A program made the position numbers and the translations under genes. This document shows, piece by piece, positions 36,419 through 45,409 of a stretch of 64,000 nt of DNA. Position 1 is the stretch's first letter. Every line of letters starts with the position of its first letter. This DNA is from Io17-Chloro-G2 sp965226915 (GTDB taxonomy: Bacteria > Chloroflexota > Dehalococcoidia > Lucifugimonadales > UBA3495), in the NCBI GenBank assembly GCA_965226915.1, contig CBDDEJ010000003.1:108330-172329 (forward strand), read 5' to 3'. The notes below the pieces were generated by a model. The model made no database searches. It was not told the origin of the DNA and saw only the letters and a list, made by a program, of their open reading frames with translations.

Positions 36419-39343
36419 TTACGCCTTGAGGATCTCCCGCCGGGACAACACCCGCTCCATCAAGGGCCGCATGCCCAGCTCACTGGAGATCGCCAGGGAC
36501 TCGTCCAAGAGCGCCACAGCCTTCTCCTTGTCACCGGCACCGTCCCGCTCTCTAAGCGTGTCGGCGTAGTCGCAGCAGGTCCAGGCCAGCTCTGGCCGGT
36601 AAGCCCGCCTTGCGGCAAAAGGCCAGGGATTCCTCGAAGTGGGCCGCCGCTTGGGCCGGGTTCCCCATGGTCTGAGCCAAAAGCCCCCGCAGCCGATGGA
36701 GGTTTATCGGGCTCGGACCAAACATTGGGAACGCTGAATTTAGAGTTGTGTTTAGAAAGGTGTATTCGGTCTGTGCAAGCTGGATATCCCGCCGCAAAAT
36801 TGCCACCGACGCCAACCCAGCCCTTGCCACGGCGGTCAATGCTGGCCCAGCATAGGGTGACCCAAGGACCCCTTCCGCGATGGTGACTGCCAGATCCAGG
36901 AGATCGAACGATTCGGTGATCCGGGCGATGTAGGCTAAGGTCACTGCCGGACCTACAAGCTGCTGCTGAGCTCTCGGCGAAGCGCCTGCCAGCGCCCGCA
37001 CGAATCGTTCCAAAAAAGATTCGCCCCGCTCCCATTCCCCCAACTCGTACTCCACCGATGCCCGGTCAACCAAAAGCAAGGGATCACCAGGCGCCACCGC
37101 CAGCCCACGGTCACTGATGTCTTGGGCCCGGGACCACTCCCCTAAGAGGCGGCACAAGTTGCCGTTGGTTCTAAAAGCCATGGCAAGCCTTATGCGGTTT
37201 CTGAGCTTCTCCCCCAATTCCAGGGAAGCAGTGGAATGTTGTCTAGCGCCCTCCGGATCACCCTTGCTCGTCAGGATACGAGCAGCATTCAGCCGGGTAT
37301 CTAATTCTAACCGAGGGTCGTCCGTCGGCAGGGCGAACTCGATGACGCTAATAGCTTTAGCCAAGCATTCATCGGGGCGAAGGTGGAAATAATCCACCTG
37401 GCCTGATGCCGCCAGGATTCGCATCTCTAATTGCACGTCCTCCGCCTTCCGGGCTATGGCCAGGGCCCGTCCAAAATCCTGCTGGGCGCCTGGGTAGTCG
37501 CCTTCAATCCGCCCAAGCTCTTCGCCGTGACTCGAAAGCAACCGGGCGGCCGTCGGGGAGTCAGGTTCAACCAGCTCTAGAGCCCGGCTGTAAAAAGCGG
37601 CGATGGCGCTGCGGCCGCCGGAAACAACGGGCAAGGGATACTCGGCGACTTCCAAGGCCTTGGCTGTTTCGCCTGCCGAATGGTAAAAATCAAACGCCCG
37701 GCCCACGCTATCCACCGCAAGCTGTAACTGGGCTCTCTCGCCGGCGCCTGCCATCGCACGGCCGTAGCCATACAGAAATTCTGCTTCGTCCGAGTCTTGG
37801 GCCGGACCGACGCCCTCCAACGGCGAACCTTTGGCGGCCAGACCGCGCCGGAAGTGGTCCAAGGCATCCTCCCATGCATAGCGCGCCAGGGCACCCTCAC
37901 CGGCCAGATGCGAGAATCGAACCAGCTTGTCCGGGCCGAGAACAGCCTCGGCTTCGCCGAAATGAAAGGCCAACTCGGCAGCATTGGCCTCAGCGTTTGC
38001 ACCATAAAAATGTTCCAGGGCCTGGGCGATGCGGGAGTGCAGCCGCACCTTCCGGGTAGTGGATAGCTCCGCTGCCAGCGTCTCCTGGATCAAAGCGTGG
38101 GTGAACTGGTAGCGTCCCACTGAAGGGGAAGTTCCTCTAGCACCCGCGCAGCTAATGCTTCCTCAAGCACCTCCAGCAGCCTGTCTGCGGAGATGTCTTC
38201 GATGAGGGGAGAGAGTTGGTCCAGGGTGAATTCCCGGCCAACCACGGATGCTACAGTCAACGTTTCGTTGCACCGCTCCGACAACCGGTCCAATCTCCGG
38301 CCGATCACATCCCGGACACCTTGGGGATGCGTACGCTCCAAGAATCGCGCTCTTCCGTTCGCCCTGAGCCCGACGAAGGGTCCTGGTTCAGTTCGCCCTC
38401 TTGCACCAGCAGCCTGACGACCTCGGTGACGAACAAGGGGTTGCCCTCGGTCTGCCGGTGAACGGCGTCTACCATCCCGCCAGGCGGCGTTACACCGGAG
38501 ACTAACTCTATGAACCGCCCCACGTCGTCCCGGATCAACCCCCGCAACAACACCCGCTGATACAGTCTTTCACGGGTCAACTCACCCAATGTCTGGGAAA
38601 GCGGATGCTGACGCGACAGTTCCATGTCCCGGTAGGTCCCGATGACCATCACACGGGCGTTGGCCAACTCCCTAGCCACGAATTCAAGCAAGAGCAATGA
38701 AGGATGATCGGCTCAATGCAGGTCGTCCAAAACCAGGACCAAGGGCTTACGCCGGCCGGCGCTTTTTAGGAAGGCTGTGATGGAATCGAACAGCCGGAAC
38801 CGCGCCTGTTCCGGCTCAAGTTGCGATGGTGCACCCAAGCTGGGTAGTTGCTCCCGTACGTCGGACACGACTTCGGCGATATCCGCCGCGCCCGCGCACA
38901 TCTGTGAGCGTAGTTGTTCTGGGTCTATATCCCGGACGTAGGAACGGATGGCCTGTACCCACGGCCAATATGGCGGCGCGCCCTGTTCTTCGAAGCAACG
39001 GCCCCATAAGACCTGGGCGCCCCTCAGACCGGCATAGGTGGCCAATTCCTGGGCCGTCCGGGTCTTGCCGATGCCCGGCTCGCCAACCAAAGTGACCAAC
39101 CTTCCCCATCCCGATAACCCGTCTTCGAGACAACCTTTTAGCTCCCCCATCTCACGTTGCCTGCCGACGAACACGCCGCCTGCCAGACTGTCTAAAGCGT
39201 GAGGCTCGTCGATTGTCGCCGCCCGTTGCTCCACACTGGTGGCAAGGTCGATGGCGTCTAACGCGGCCAAAACGTCTGAGGCGGACTCGGGCCGCTCCGA
39301 TGGATCTTTTGCCAAGAGGCGCATGATCAACGCTCCCAACGGC
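36419..39343 (-). pseudogene. Ser/Thr kinase-AAA ATPase-TPR regulator, decayed
   Basis: Reading from 39343, the remnant begins in the last helix of a protein kinase (GALIMRLLAKDPSERPESA). It continues with FVGRQREMGEL, an intact Walker A GEPGIGKTR and LVLVLDDLH, then IGRRLDRLSERCNETL, YQFTHALIQETL and about 500 residues of TPR-like helices, ending REILKA at 36419. There are at least four lesions: TGA in place of the Trp codon at 38713-38715, frameshifts near 38320, 38110 and 36590, and removal of the kinase N-terminus by the MITE at 39344. Intact relatives are large cytoplasmic signalling proteins of PknK type. Confidence 0.82.
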
Positions 39344-39346
39344 CTA

Positions 39347-39493
39347 GTACTACAACGACGCGTTATCCTACAAGGTAACTCGTGGGCGGATTTTGAAGCT
39401 GGCAACGAACGAGTGCGAGTCTCCCATGATGAACGGTCCGTAGCTGAAGAAGAAGACCTGAGCGTGTTTTCTCATAACGCGTCGTTGTAGTAC
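39347..39493 (+). repeat. MITE unit A, copy 2 (147 bp), interior inverted
   Basis: Same 20-bp inverted repeats and TA flanks as the other A units. The interior runs the opposite way (CCTACAAGGTAACTC from the left), while the adjoining B unit keeps the common orientation. Confidence 0.9.
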
Positions 39494-39495
39494 TA

Positions 39496-39668
39496 GAGGT
39501 CTGGCCGGAAAGCCATTGGCCGGGTTTCGCGTTACGCCAGACAGACGTATTATAGTCTTATATGGCATGATAGTGTCTGTAATACGGTTCAAGAACCCAC
39601 TGTTACATCGCCAATCGTCGCTAAGAAAACGGCAGCTTGGAGAGAATCGGGGTTTCCGTCCGAGTTTC
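39496..39668 (+). repeat. MITE unit B, copy 3 (173 bp)
   Basis: Nearly identical to the other B units, with TA at 39494-39495 and 39669-39670. It follows unit A at the broken end of the kinase pseudogene. Confidence 0.9.
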
Positions 39669-40054
39669 TAGGGTCTTTGAAGCCGTTGTTCGACTGATAA
39701 TTATGCACCGGGACACCCGCGGGAAAAACGGTGCCAACACCTAATTGGACTACGGTGGTTGTACACGGTGGTTGTACTTAGGTATTTGTTATAGCCGTGA
39801 ACGCAACGTAGCCTAACCCGCACAAGCACCGATTTGATTCGCGCGCGGGGAGTCTAACCGGAATGTCGCGCTAGCCGAATCAAGGCCTGATCCGAAATGC
39901 TGGCCTTTGGTTATGTCACTCGGGTTTTAGGCGCCTGCTGTCGCGATTTCACGCTAAGTTTGAGCACCCTCGGTGTATAATCGGACGCAGATTCGTGTGC
40001 GGATCCAGATTTTTGCTCGTGGTAAAAAATTCCCACATGCGGATGCGTTTTGAA
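39669..40054. other. Gene-free gap between MITE and IS66 copy 2
   Basis: No supportable coding sequence. A 13-bp tandem duplication (ACGGTGGTTGTAC twice) lies at 39752-39777. The last eight bases (40047-40054) are the IS66 target duplication. Confidence 0.5.
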
Positions 40055-41485
40055 GAAACTGTTCAGAGTTGAGGGGAAGTGAGCAACCGGCGGCATTCCA
40101 GGAGGGGATTGAGACCTCTGGCCCGCCAGGTGCCAAAGAGGGATGCCAAGGTCATCTTGCTGTCGGCGCCCTGCCCTGAGCGGGCGCCGCCGCTGATCTT
40201 GCGACTGGTTACCAGATGCCGCAGGCTCCGCTCGGCGGCGTTGTTGTCTGAGGGCACGGCTGGGTCCGACACGAAGACAAACAGTTCCTTGATGAACCGT
40301 TCCATGCGCCGGCAGAGCTTGGCCTGAACCGCCAGGGGATCTTTAAGGAAAGGCCGCGCCAAGACCATTAGTTTCTCCTCCAGCATTAGCTGGGTGCGAT
40401 GGCCTGGCTGGGCTCGGGGAAGGACCGAGGCCTTGGCCTCCGTGTAGACTTGGTGAACCGCCTCGGCCCACTGAGCCAGCCCAGCGTCTTCTGGGTACAA
40501 CCCTTTCAGGTCATGGATATCCCGCAGCAGATGAGCCCAGCACCGTTGCTTCAGGCCCGGGTAGTGGTTATAGGCGGCGTAGAAATCACTGACCAACACT
40601 CCGCTGAAGGAGGAATCCAGCACCTCATCCACCACCCCCTTATCCCGACCCCGACGCAGGAAGTATCGTTCGCTGGGAGTGCTGAAGGTCCAAACATAGC
40701 CGTTGCTCCCGTCCTGGCGCCAGCCGGTTTCGTCGCCCTGCACCACGGGACTGGCGCGGACTTGCTCGAGCACCTCTCGCACCGCCGTCTCAGCCTGACG
40801 GGCTACTCCATGGACGGCCTGGACGATGGCGCCAACACTCAGGTGCAACTGATGGACGCTCTCCAGGTACCATTGGATGATTCTTATGGGCAACCGTCCC
40901 TCCTCCCGCAGGGTCACCATCAGGCTTACCAGATTGACCCCCAGGCGCTGCTGGCCCAGAACCACCCCCTGCAGGGCCTCTTTGGGCAGCCGGCGCCGCT
41001 GGCATACCGGACAGATGCGGGCTACCAGGGCGTGCTCGGTCACTTCTACCGGAGCCACCGGTAGCTCAATGACTTCCCGAGTTCGCTGTACCCATCCGCC
41101 GTTCAGGTGAGTCCCGCAGTCGGGACAGACCGCCACGGCATGCTCCACCCGCCGGGTAGGAGTCATGCGCTGGCGGGCGAAGCCATGGCGGCGCGGCTTT
41201 CTGGGCTCCTTTTTCTCCGGCGCTTGCCGGCTGGAGTGCGGCTGATTACCCGGCATCCCCGACGACCCGCGCCGGTTGGGACGGGATTCCAGAACCCCAA
41301 TCCGCCTTTGCAAATCGGCAATGACTGCCCGCTGGCCGGCAATTATCTCCAGCAGAGTTTCGCGACTCGCCGCGTTCAGGTCTAGTTCAGTGTCCACCTC
41401 CCTGGTATGCCACAACTCCCCCGGCCATGCCAGCGTTTTTCCAACGGCTTTGAGCCAATTCACCTCATCAAGTCTGAACAGTTAC
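40055..41485 (-). mobile_element. IS66-family element, copy 2 (1431 bp) with 8-bp target duplication
   Basis: The ends GAAACTGTTCAG and (complemented) GTAACTGTTCAG are flanked by GTTTTGAA on both sides (40047-40054 and 41486-41493), the 8-bp duplication typical of IS66. This shows a complete insertion. It is in the same orientation as copy 1, about 11.7 kb away. Confidence 0.93.
40063..41463 (-). CDS. IS66 (ISBst12-type) transposase, copy 2
   Basis: A 466-residue version of the transposase at 28393, without the five-residue duplication (FLKDPLAVQAKLC) and with two other substitutions. All DDE-region motifs (QGDETGW, VSDFYAAYN, SDNNAAERS) are intact, so this copy could supply transposase for both elements. 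Confidence 0.93.
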   Translation of the reverse strand: MNWLKAVGKTLAWPGELWHTREVDTELDLNAASRETLLEIIAGQRAVIADLQRRIGVLESRPNRRGSSGMPGNQPHSSRQAPEKKEPRKPRRHGFARQRMTPTRRVEHAVAVCPDCGTHLNGGWVQRTREVIELPVAPVEVTEHALVARICPVCQRRRLPKEALQGVVLGQQRLGVNLVSLMVTLREEGRLPIRIIQWYLESVHQLHLSVGAIVQAVHGVARQAETAVREVLEQVRASPVVQGDETGWRQDGSNGYVWTFSTPSERYFLRRGRDKGVVDEVLDSSFSGVLVSDFYAAYNHYPGLKQRCWAHLLRDIHDLKGLYPEDAGLAQWAEAVHQVYTEAKASVLPRAQPGHRTQLMLEEKLMVLARPFLKDPLAVQAKLCRRMERFIKELFVFVSDPAVPSDNNAAERSLRHLVTSRKISGGARSGQGADSKMTLASLFGTWRARGLNPLLECRRLLTSPQL

Positions 41486-41643
41486 GTTTTGAAATCGCGG
41501 TGGACGGTCCAACCTATACCTAATCCAAGCGTCGGAACCCGGCCAAGAGGGTCGTTCGTCGCGGTTGCCCTCCACATGATTTCATATTGCCTAGCGGTCA
41601 AAGATGGTGAACCGGCATTGGACTTACGGGTGGAGTTACGGGT

Positions 41644-43386
41644 GTGCCTGCCATGGTGAATAGATCGGATCTGTCCTTCGAAGAGGGCGTGGCTCAAGAG
41701 CTTGTTGATGGCGGTTTCATCACACGGCAGCAAATGGCTCAAGCCCGCGAGAGTGCATCCGCCGATGGAGCCGGTCTGTTGGACATGCTGGTGTCCGAAG
41801 GGATATTTGTTCAAGTAGTCCTGATCGCGGTGCTAAGTCCCCAGCTTCGCATCCCCGGAGTGGATCTACGGCAGGTGGAAATCGACCCCAGAGCAGCGAG
41901 CCTGGTTCCCGCGGAATTGGCCCGCAAGTACGGGATTGTTCCCACGGGGTTCGACTCCGACGGGTCCCTTCGCATCGCCACCAGATTGCCGAACGACTTG
42001 CAACTGTCGTCCGATTTATCGTCGATGACTGGACGGCGAACCAAGTTTTCTCTGGCCATTGGCAGTGGGCTAGATGAGTTGATCCAGAGGGTTTACCCTG
42101 GCATTCCGGAGCAGCCTCCTGAACCTCCGCTCAAAGCAAAGGCAGAGCGCGAGGAACGTACCTCGGAAGTAGTGGATTCTCCCGAAGGTGGAGGACCGGT
42201 CGGTACTGGCGAGGCGCCTGCGGCCGAAGCCGTGGATGCGTTCGTTCTCCAGGCCGCTGGAAGCCACGCCTCTCATATTCATTTGGTTCCTGGCAGTGAC
42301 TCCTCCAGGGTGTTATTCCGGTTGAATGGTGTTTTGACGGGGGTGGCTGTGATTCCCCGGTCCCTCCAGGAAAGCATGAATTCCAGGATCAAAACGCTGG
42401 CCAGTATGGACGTCTCCGAGACTATAATGCCCCAGAACGGATTTTTTAATACCAACGTTGGCGGTAAGAAGACCGAATTTCGCGTACCCACCATCGCCGC
42501 CTCTTGGGGCGAGATGATGGTGCTACAGGTTGTGGGCGTCGGTCAGGGATTGCTGGATCTGGAAGCCCTGGGGCTAGAATCCCAGGCGCTGCAGGTATGG
42601 CGGCAATTGCTGGCGTTGCCTCGTGGATTGCTATTGGTTTCCGGCCCCGCCGATTCAGGTAAGACCACCACCCTGTATGCTTCGGTGGCCAGCCTCCTGA
42701 GTCGGCGGGGGAACATCATGACCATAGAGGACCCAGTAGATCACCGTCTGGATGGCGTCAACCAAGTACAAGTCAACCCGGCGGCCGGCATGGATTACCA
42801 GTCTGGCCTACGCTCGATTTTGCGCTTAGACCCGGACGTCATCCTGGTGGGAGAGATACGGGATGAAGCTACGGCCAAATCCGCTGTGGACGCAGCACTC
42901 GGGGGCTGTCTGGTGCTGGCGTCTATTCAAAGCAACGGCGCTCCATTGTCCATCCTCCGCCTGTTGGACTTGGGGGTGGAGCCTTCTTTGTTGGCCGCGG
43001 GAGTCGCCGGCGCCTTGAGCCAGCGGCTGGTGCGGCGAATCCACCCTCAATGCCGGATTCAGGCCGAGCCCACCGTAGCCGGATCCGTGGCCTATGAGGA
43101 AGAGATGCAAGAGCCAGCTCCTCCCATGATGGCGGGCCAGGGGTGCGATTCTTGCGACAACTCTGGTTTCTCCGGCCGGACCGGAGTGTTTGCAGTCATG
43201 GCGGTGGACGAGAGCATCAGGAAGCTCATCGTCTCGGGCGCTGGCGGACATGCAATCCGGAGACAAGCGCTAACCAATGGGATGATCCCGCTTCGCCGGG
43301 CTGCGATGATCAAGGCGAGGGAGGGGCTCACCACTCTGGATGAAGTGTCCAGGGGAGTGGTTTCCTTCGAGCCATATGCGGGCTAG
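41644..43386 (+). CDS. pilB: Type IV pilus / type II secretion assembly ATPase
   Basis: A 580-residue GspE/PilB-type protein. It has an N-terminal MshEN-like domain (about 1-145), a linker, and a C-terminal ATPase with Walker A GPADSGKTTTLYAS near residue 340, the Asp box, MTIEDPVDHRLDGV, Walker B and LRLDPDVILVGEIRD. Usual Walker A in this family is GPTGSGKTT; here it is GPADSGKTT, still with Lys and Thr. A CDSC zinc pair is kept, but the usual earlier CxxC is reduced to one Cys. The GTG at 41644 has GGAG upstream; ATG at 41653 is the alternative. It pairs with the prepilin peptidase next to it. Confidence 0.87.
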   Translation: MPAMVNRSDLSFEEGVAQELVDGGFITRQQMAQARESASADGAGLLDMLVSEGIFVQVVLIAVLSPQLRIPGVDLRQVEIDPRAASLVPAELARKYGIVPTGFDSDGSLRIATRLPNDLQLSSDLSSMTGRRTKFSLAIGSGLDELIQRVYPGIPEQPPEPPLKAKAEREERTSEVVDSPEGGGPVGTGEAPAAEAVDAFVLQAAGSHASHIHLVPGSDSSRVLFRLNGVLTGVAVIPRSLQESMNSRIKTLASMDVSETIMPQNGFFNTNVGGKKTEFRVPTIAASWGEMMVLQVVGVGQGLLDLEALGLESQALQVWRQLLALPRGLLLVSGPADSGKTTTLYASVASLLSRRGNIMTIEDPVDHRLDGVNQVQVNPAAGMDYQSGLRSILRLDPDVILVGEIRDEATAKSAVDAALGGCLVLASIQSNGAPLSILRLLDLGVEPSLLAAGVAGALSQRLVRRIHPQCRIQAEPTVAGSVAYEEEMQEPAPPMMAGQGCDSCDNSGFSGRTGVFAVMAVDESIRKLIVSGAGGHAIRRQALTNGMIPLRRAAMIKAREGLTTLDEVSRGVVSFEPYAG

Positions 43387-43422
43387 TCATCTGCGGGAAG
43401 GAAGTGGGAAACGTGGACCGGA

Positions 43423-44250
43423 ATGGGAACGGTGTTGATGGTTGATGTGGTGTGGGGCGTAATCGCCCTATTGATCGGCGCTTCGGTGGGCAGCTTCTTA
43501 AACGTGGTGGCTGACAGGCTTCCCTCAGGGTCCTCATTGGTGCATCCTCGTTCGTGTTGCGACACTTGTAAGCGCGCCTTGGAATTGTGGGAACTGGTTC
43601 CGGTCATAAGTTACCTCCTGCTTCGCGGCAAATGCCGCAATTGCAAAGCGTCCATCCCGTTGCGTTTCACAGTCGTTGAAGTGGCTACCTCCCTCCTATT
43701 CGTGTTGGTCTTCCTAAAGTTCGGAATGGGAATTCAGTTCTTCGTCCTCGCCTCGGCGGTTTCGCTGTTGATAGTTCTATCAATTATCGACCTGGAACAT
43801 AGACTGATATTGAACAAGCTGATATTCCCGGCGATTGCCATTTTGATCGTCTTGGCCCCGTTCTGGCCCGAACTGGGAATATCCCGTTCCATATGGGGAA
43901 TCTCCGGCGTGTCCGGATCCTTCCTAAGTTCTGTGGTGGCTGGGGGCGGCGCGTTTTTTCTCTTTTTGGTCATAATCGTCTTGTTCCTGGCGGGCATGGG
44001 AGGAGGCGACGTCAAGATGGCTGGGGCGGTGGGCCTGTTGGTTGGTTTCCCCCACGTTCTTCTGGCCCTTTGGTTGGCCGTCATCAGCGGTGGCCTAGTG
44101 GCTATCTTGCTGCTCGTATCACGCAAGCGGGGAAGGAAGGACGCAGTTCCCTTCGGTCCATTCTTAGCTTTGGGCGCCTGGATAGTCATGATGGGGGGAA
44201 CAGAGATCGTGGACTGGTACCGGACATCAGTTTCTTCTTTGGCATTTTGA
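43423..44250 (+). CDS. pilD: Prepilin peptidase / N-methyltransferase
   Basis: A 275-residue polytopic protein with about seven membrane segments. The cytoplasmic zinc loop has two CxxC pairs (CDTC and CRNC near residues 47 and 67). The two catalytic aspartates of this aspartyl protease are in LSIIDLEHRLI near residue 123 and GMGGGDVKMAG near residue 190. It cleaves and methylates prepilins at the inner membrane. It starts 36 bases after pilB. No pilin, pilC or pilT is in the window. Confidence 0.9.
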   Translation: MGTVLMVDVVWGVIALLIGASVGSFLNVVADRLPSGSSLVHPRSCCDTCKRALELWELVPVISYLLLRGKCRNCKASIPLRFTVVEVATSLLFVLVFLKFGMGIQFFVLASAVSLLIVLSIIDLEHRLILNKLIFPAIAILIVLAPFWPELGISRSIWGISGVSGSFLSSVVAGGGAFFLFLVIIVLFLAGMGGGDVKMAGAVGLLVGFPHVLLALWLAVISGGLVAILLLVSRKRGRKDAVPFGPFLALGAWIVMMGGTEIVDWYRTSVSSLAF

Positions 44251-44318
44251 AGAGCGCGAAAAATTCCCAAATTGCGTAAGGCGCTTTACGGACGCCGGGT
44301 CTCCGGGTGTAGCACCTA

Positions 44319-44465
44319 GTACTACAACGACGCGTTATGAGAAAACACGCTCAGGTCTTCTTCTTCAGCTACGGACCGTTCATCATGGGAGACTCGCACT
44401 CGTTCGTTGCCAGCTTCAAAATCCGCCCACGAGTTACCTTGTAGGATAACGCGTCGTTGTAGTAC
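44319..44465 (+). repeat. MITE unit A, copy 3 (147 bp)
   Basis: Twenty-base perfect inverted repeats, TA flanks inside CTAG, and the common interior orientation. It lies 68 bases after the prepilin peptidase gene. Confidence 0.9.
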
Positions 44466-44467
44466 TA

Positions 44468-44640
44468 GAGGTCTGGCCGGAAAGCCATTGGCTGGGTTTC
44501 GCGCTACGCCAGACAGACGTATTATAGTCTTATGTGGCATGATAGTGTCTGTAATACGGTTCAAGAACCCACTGTTACATCGACAATCGTCGCTAAGAAA
44601 ACGGCAGCTTGGAGAGAATCGGGGTTTCCGTCCGAGTTTC
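44468..44640 (+). repeat. MITE unit B, copy 4 (173 bp)
   Basis: Follows A directly, with TA at 44466-44467 and 44641-44642. Only 117 bases separate it from the next A-B pair. Confidence 0.9.
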
Positions 44641-44760
44641 TAGTTCACCACAGGCAGACCGATTAGCATCCAACGGCCGTTTTTCAACGGCCCCGCGTGT
44701 TGCTTACAACCCCGTATCAATTGCACGACGTGCCGCCGTTTGGGTGGAGTGTTGCGCCTA

Positions 44761-44907
44761 GTACTACAACGACGCGTTATGAGAAAACACGCTCAGGTCT
44801 TCTTCTTCAGCTACGGACCGTTCATCATGGGAGACTCGCACTCGTTCGTTGCCAGCTTCAAAATCCGCCCACGAGTTACCTTGTAGGATAACGCGTCGTT
44901 GTAGTAC
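44761..44907 (+). repeat. MITE unit A, copy 4 (147 bp)
   Basis: Same ends, flanks and interior orientation as the copy at 44319. The two A-B composites are tandem, in the same orientation. Confidence 0.9.
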
Positions 44908-44909
44908 TA

Positions 44910-45082
44910 GAGGTCTGGCCGGAAAGCCATTGGCCGGGTTTCGCGCTACGCCAGACAGACGTATTATAGTCTTATGTGGCATGATAGTATCTTTAATACG
45001 GTTCAAGAACCCACTGTTACATCGATAATCGTCGCTAAGAAAACGGCAGCTTGGAGAGAATCGGGGTTTCCGTCCGAGTTTC
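44910..45082 (+). repeat. MITE unit B, copy 5 (173 bp)
   Basis: Follows A directly, with TA at 44908-44909 and 45083-45084. The 200 bases after it (to 45283) carry no gene and are relatively AT-rich. Confidence 0.9.
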
Positions 45083-45283
45083 TAGGAAGGTTTGGAGTGC
45101 CATGCGCTGCTCGAAGGGGCGCCCCTATTCCTGTCAAACCGATAGGGTTCACGCCTAGAATTTACCAAATTGGAACCAATAAATACCTATTGTGTCACCA
45201 TTTTTGACCATAATATTCAGTAGTCAATAGAATTTTATTAACCAACAGGGGTGTAGGCACCCCACGACACGGTAATGACCCAT

Positions 45284-45409
45284 ATGAATCACTTGATTAT
45301 CAAAATACTCGGCGCCGCGATATTCATCGCGGTATTGGGTTCGTTCACCGAATCCCTGACGCCGTTTGATGCTGGTGTCTCATATGCCAAGGGCGGCGTT
45401 GATCTCTGA
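45284..45409 (+). pseudogene. Start of a secreted protein, truncated
   Basis: Forty-one codons from the ATG at 45284 give a good signal peptide (MNHLIIKILGAAIFIAVLGS) followed by about 18 residues. The frame then runs antisense into the end of the GAF-PAS gene and stops at 45407. It looks like the 5' end of an exported-protein gene fused by rearrangement to unrelated DNA. Confidence 0.4.
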
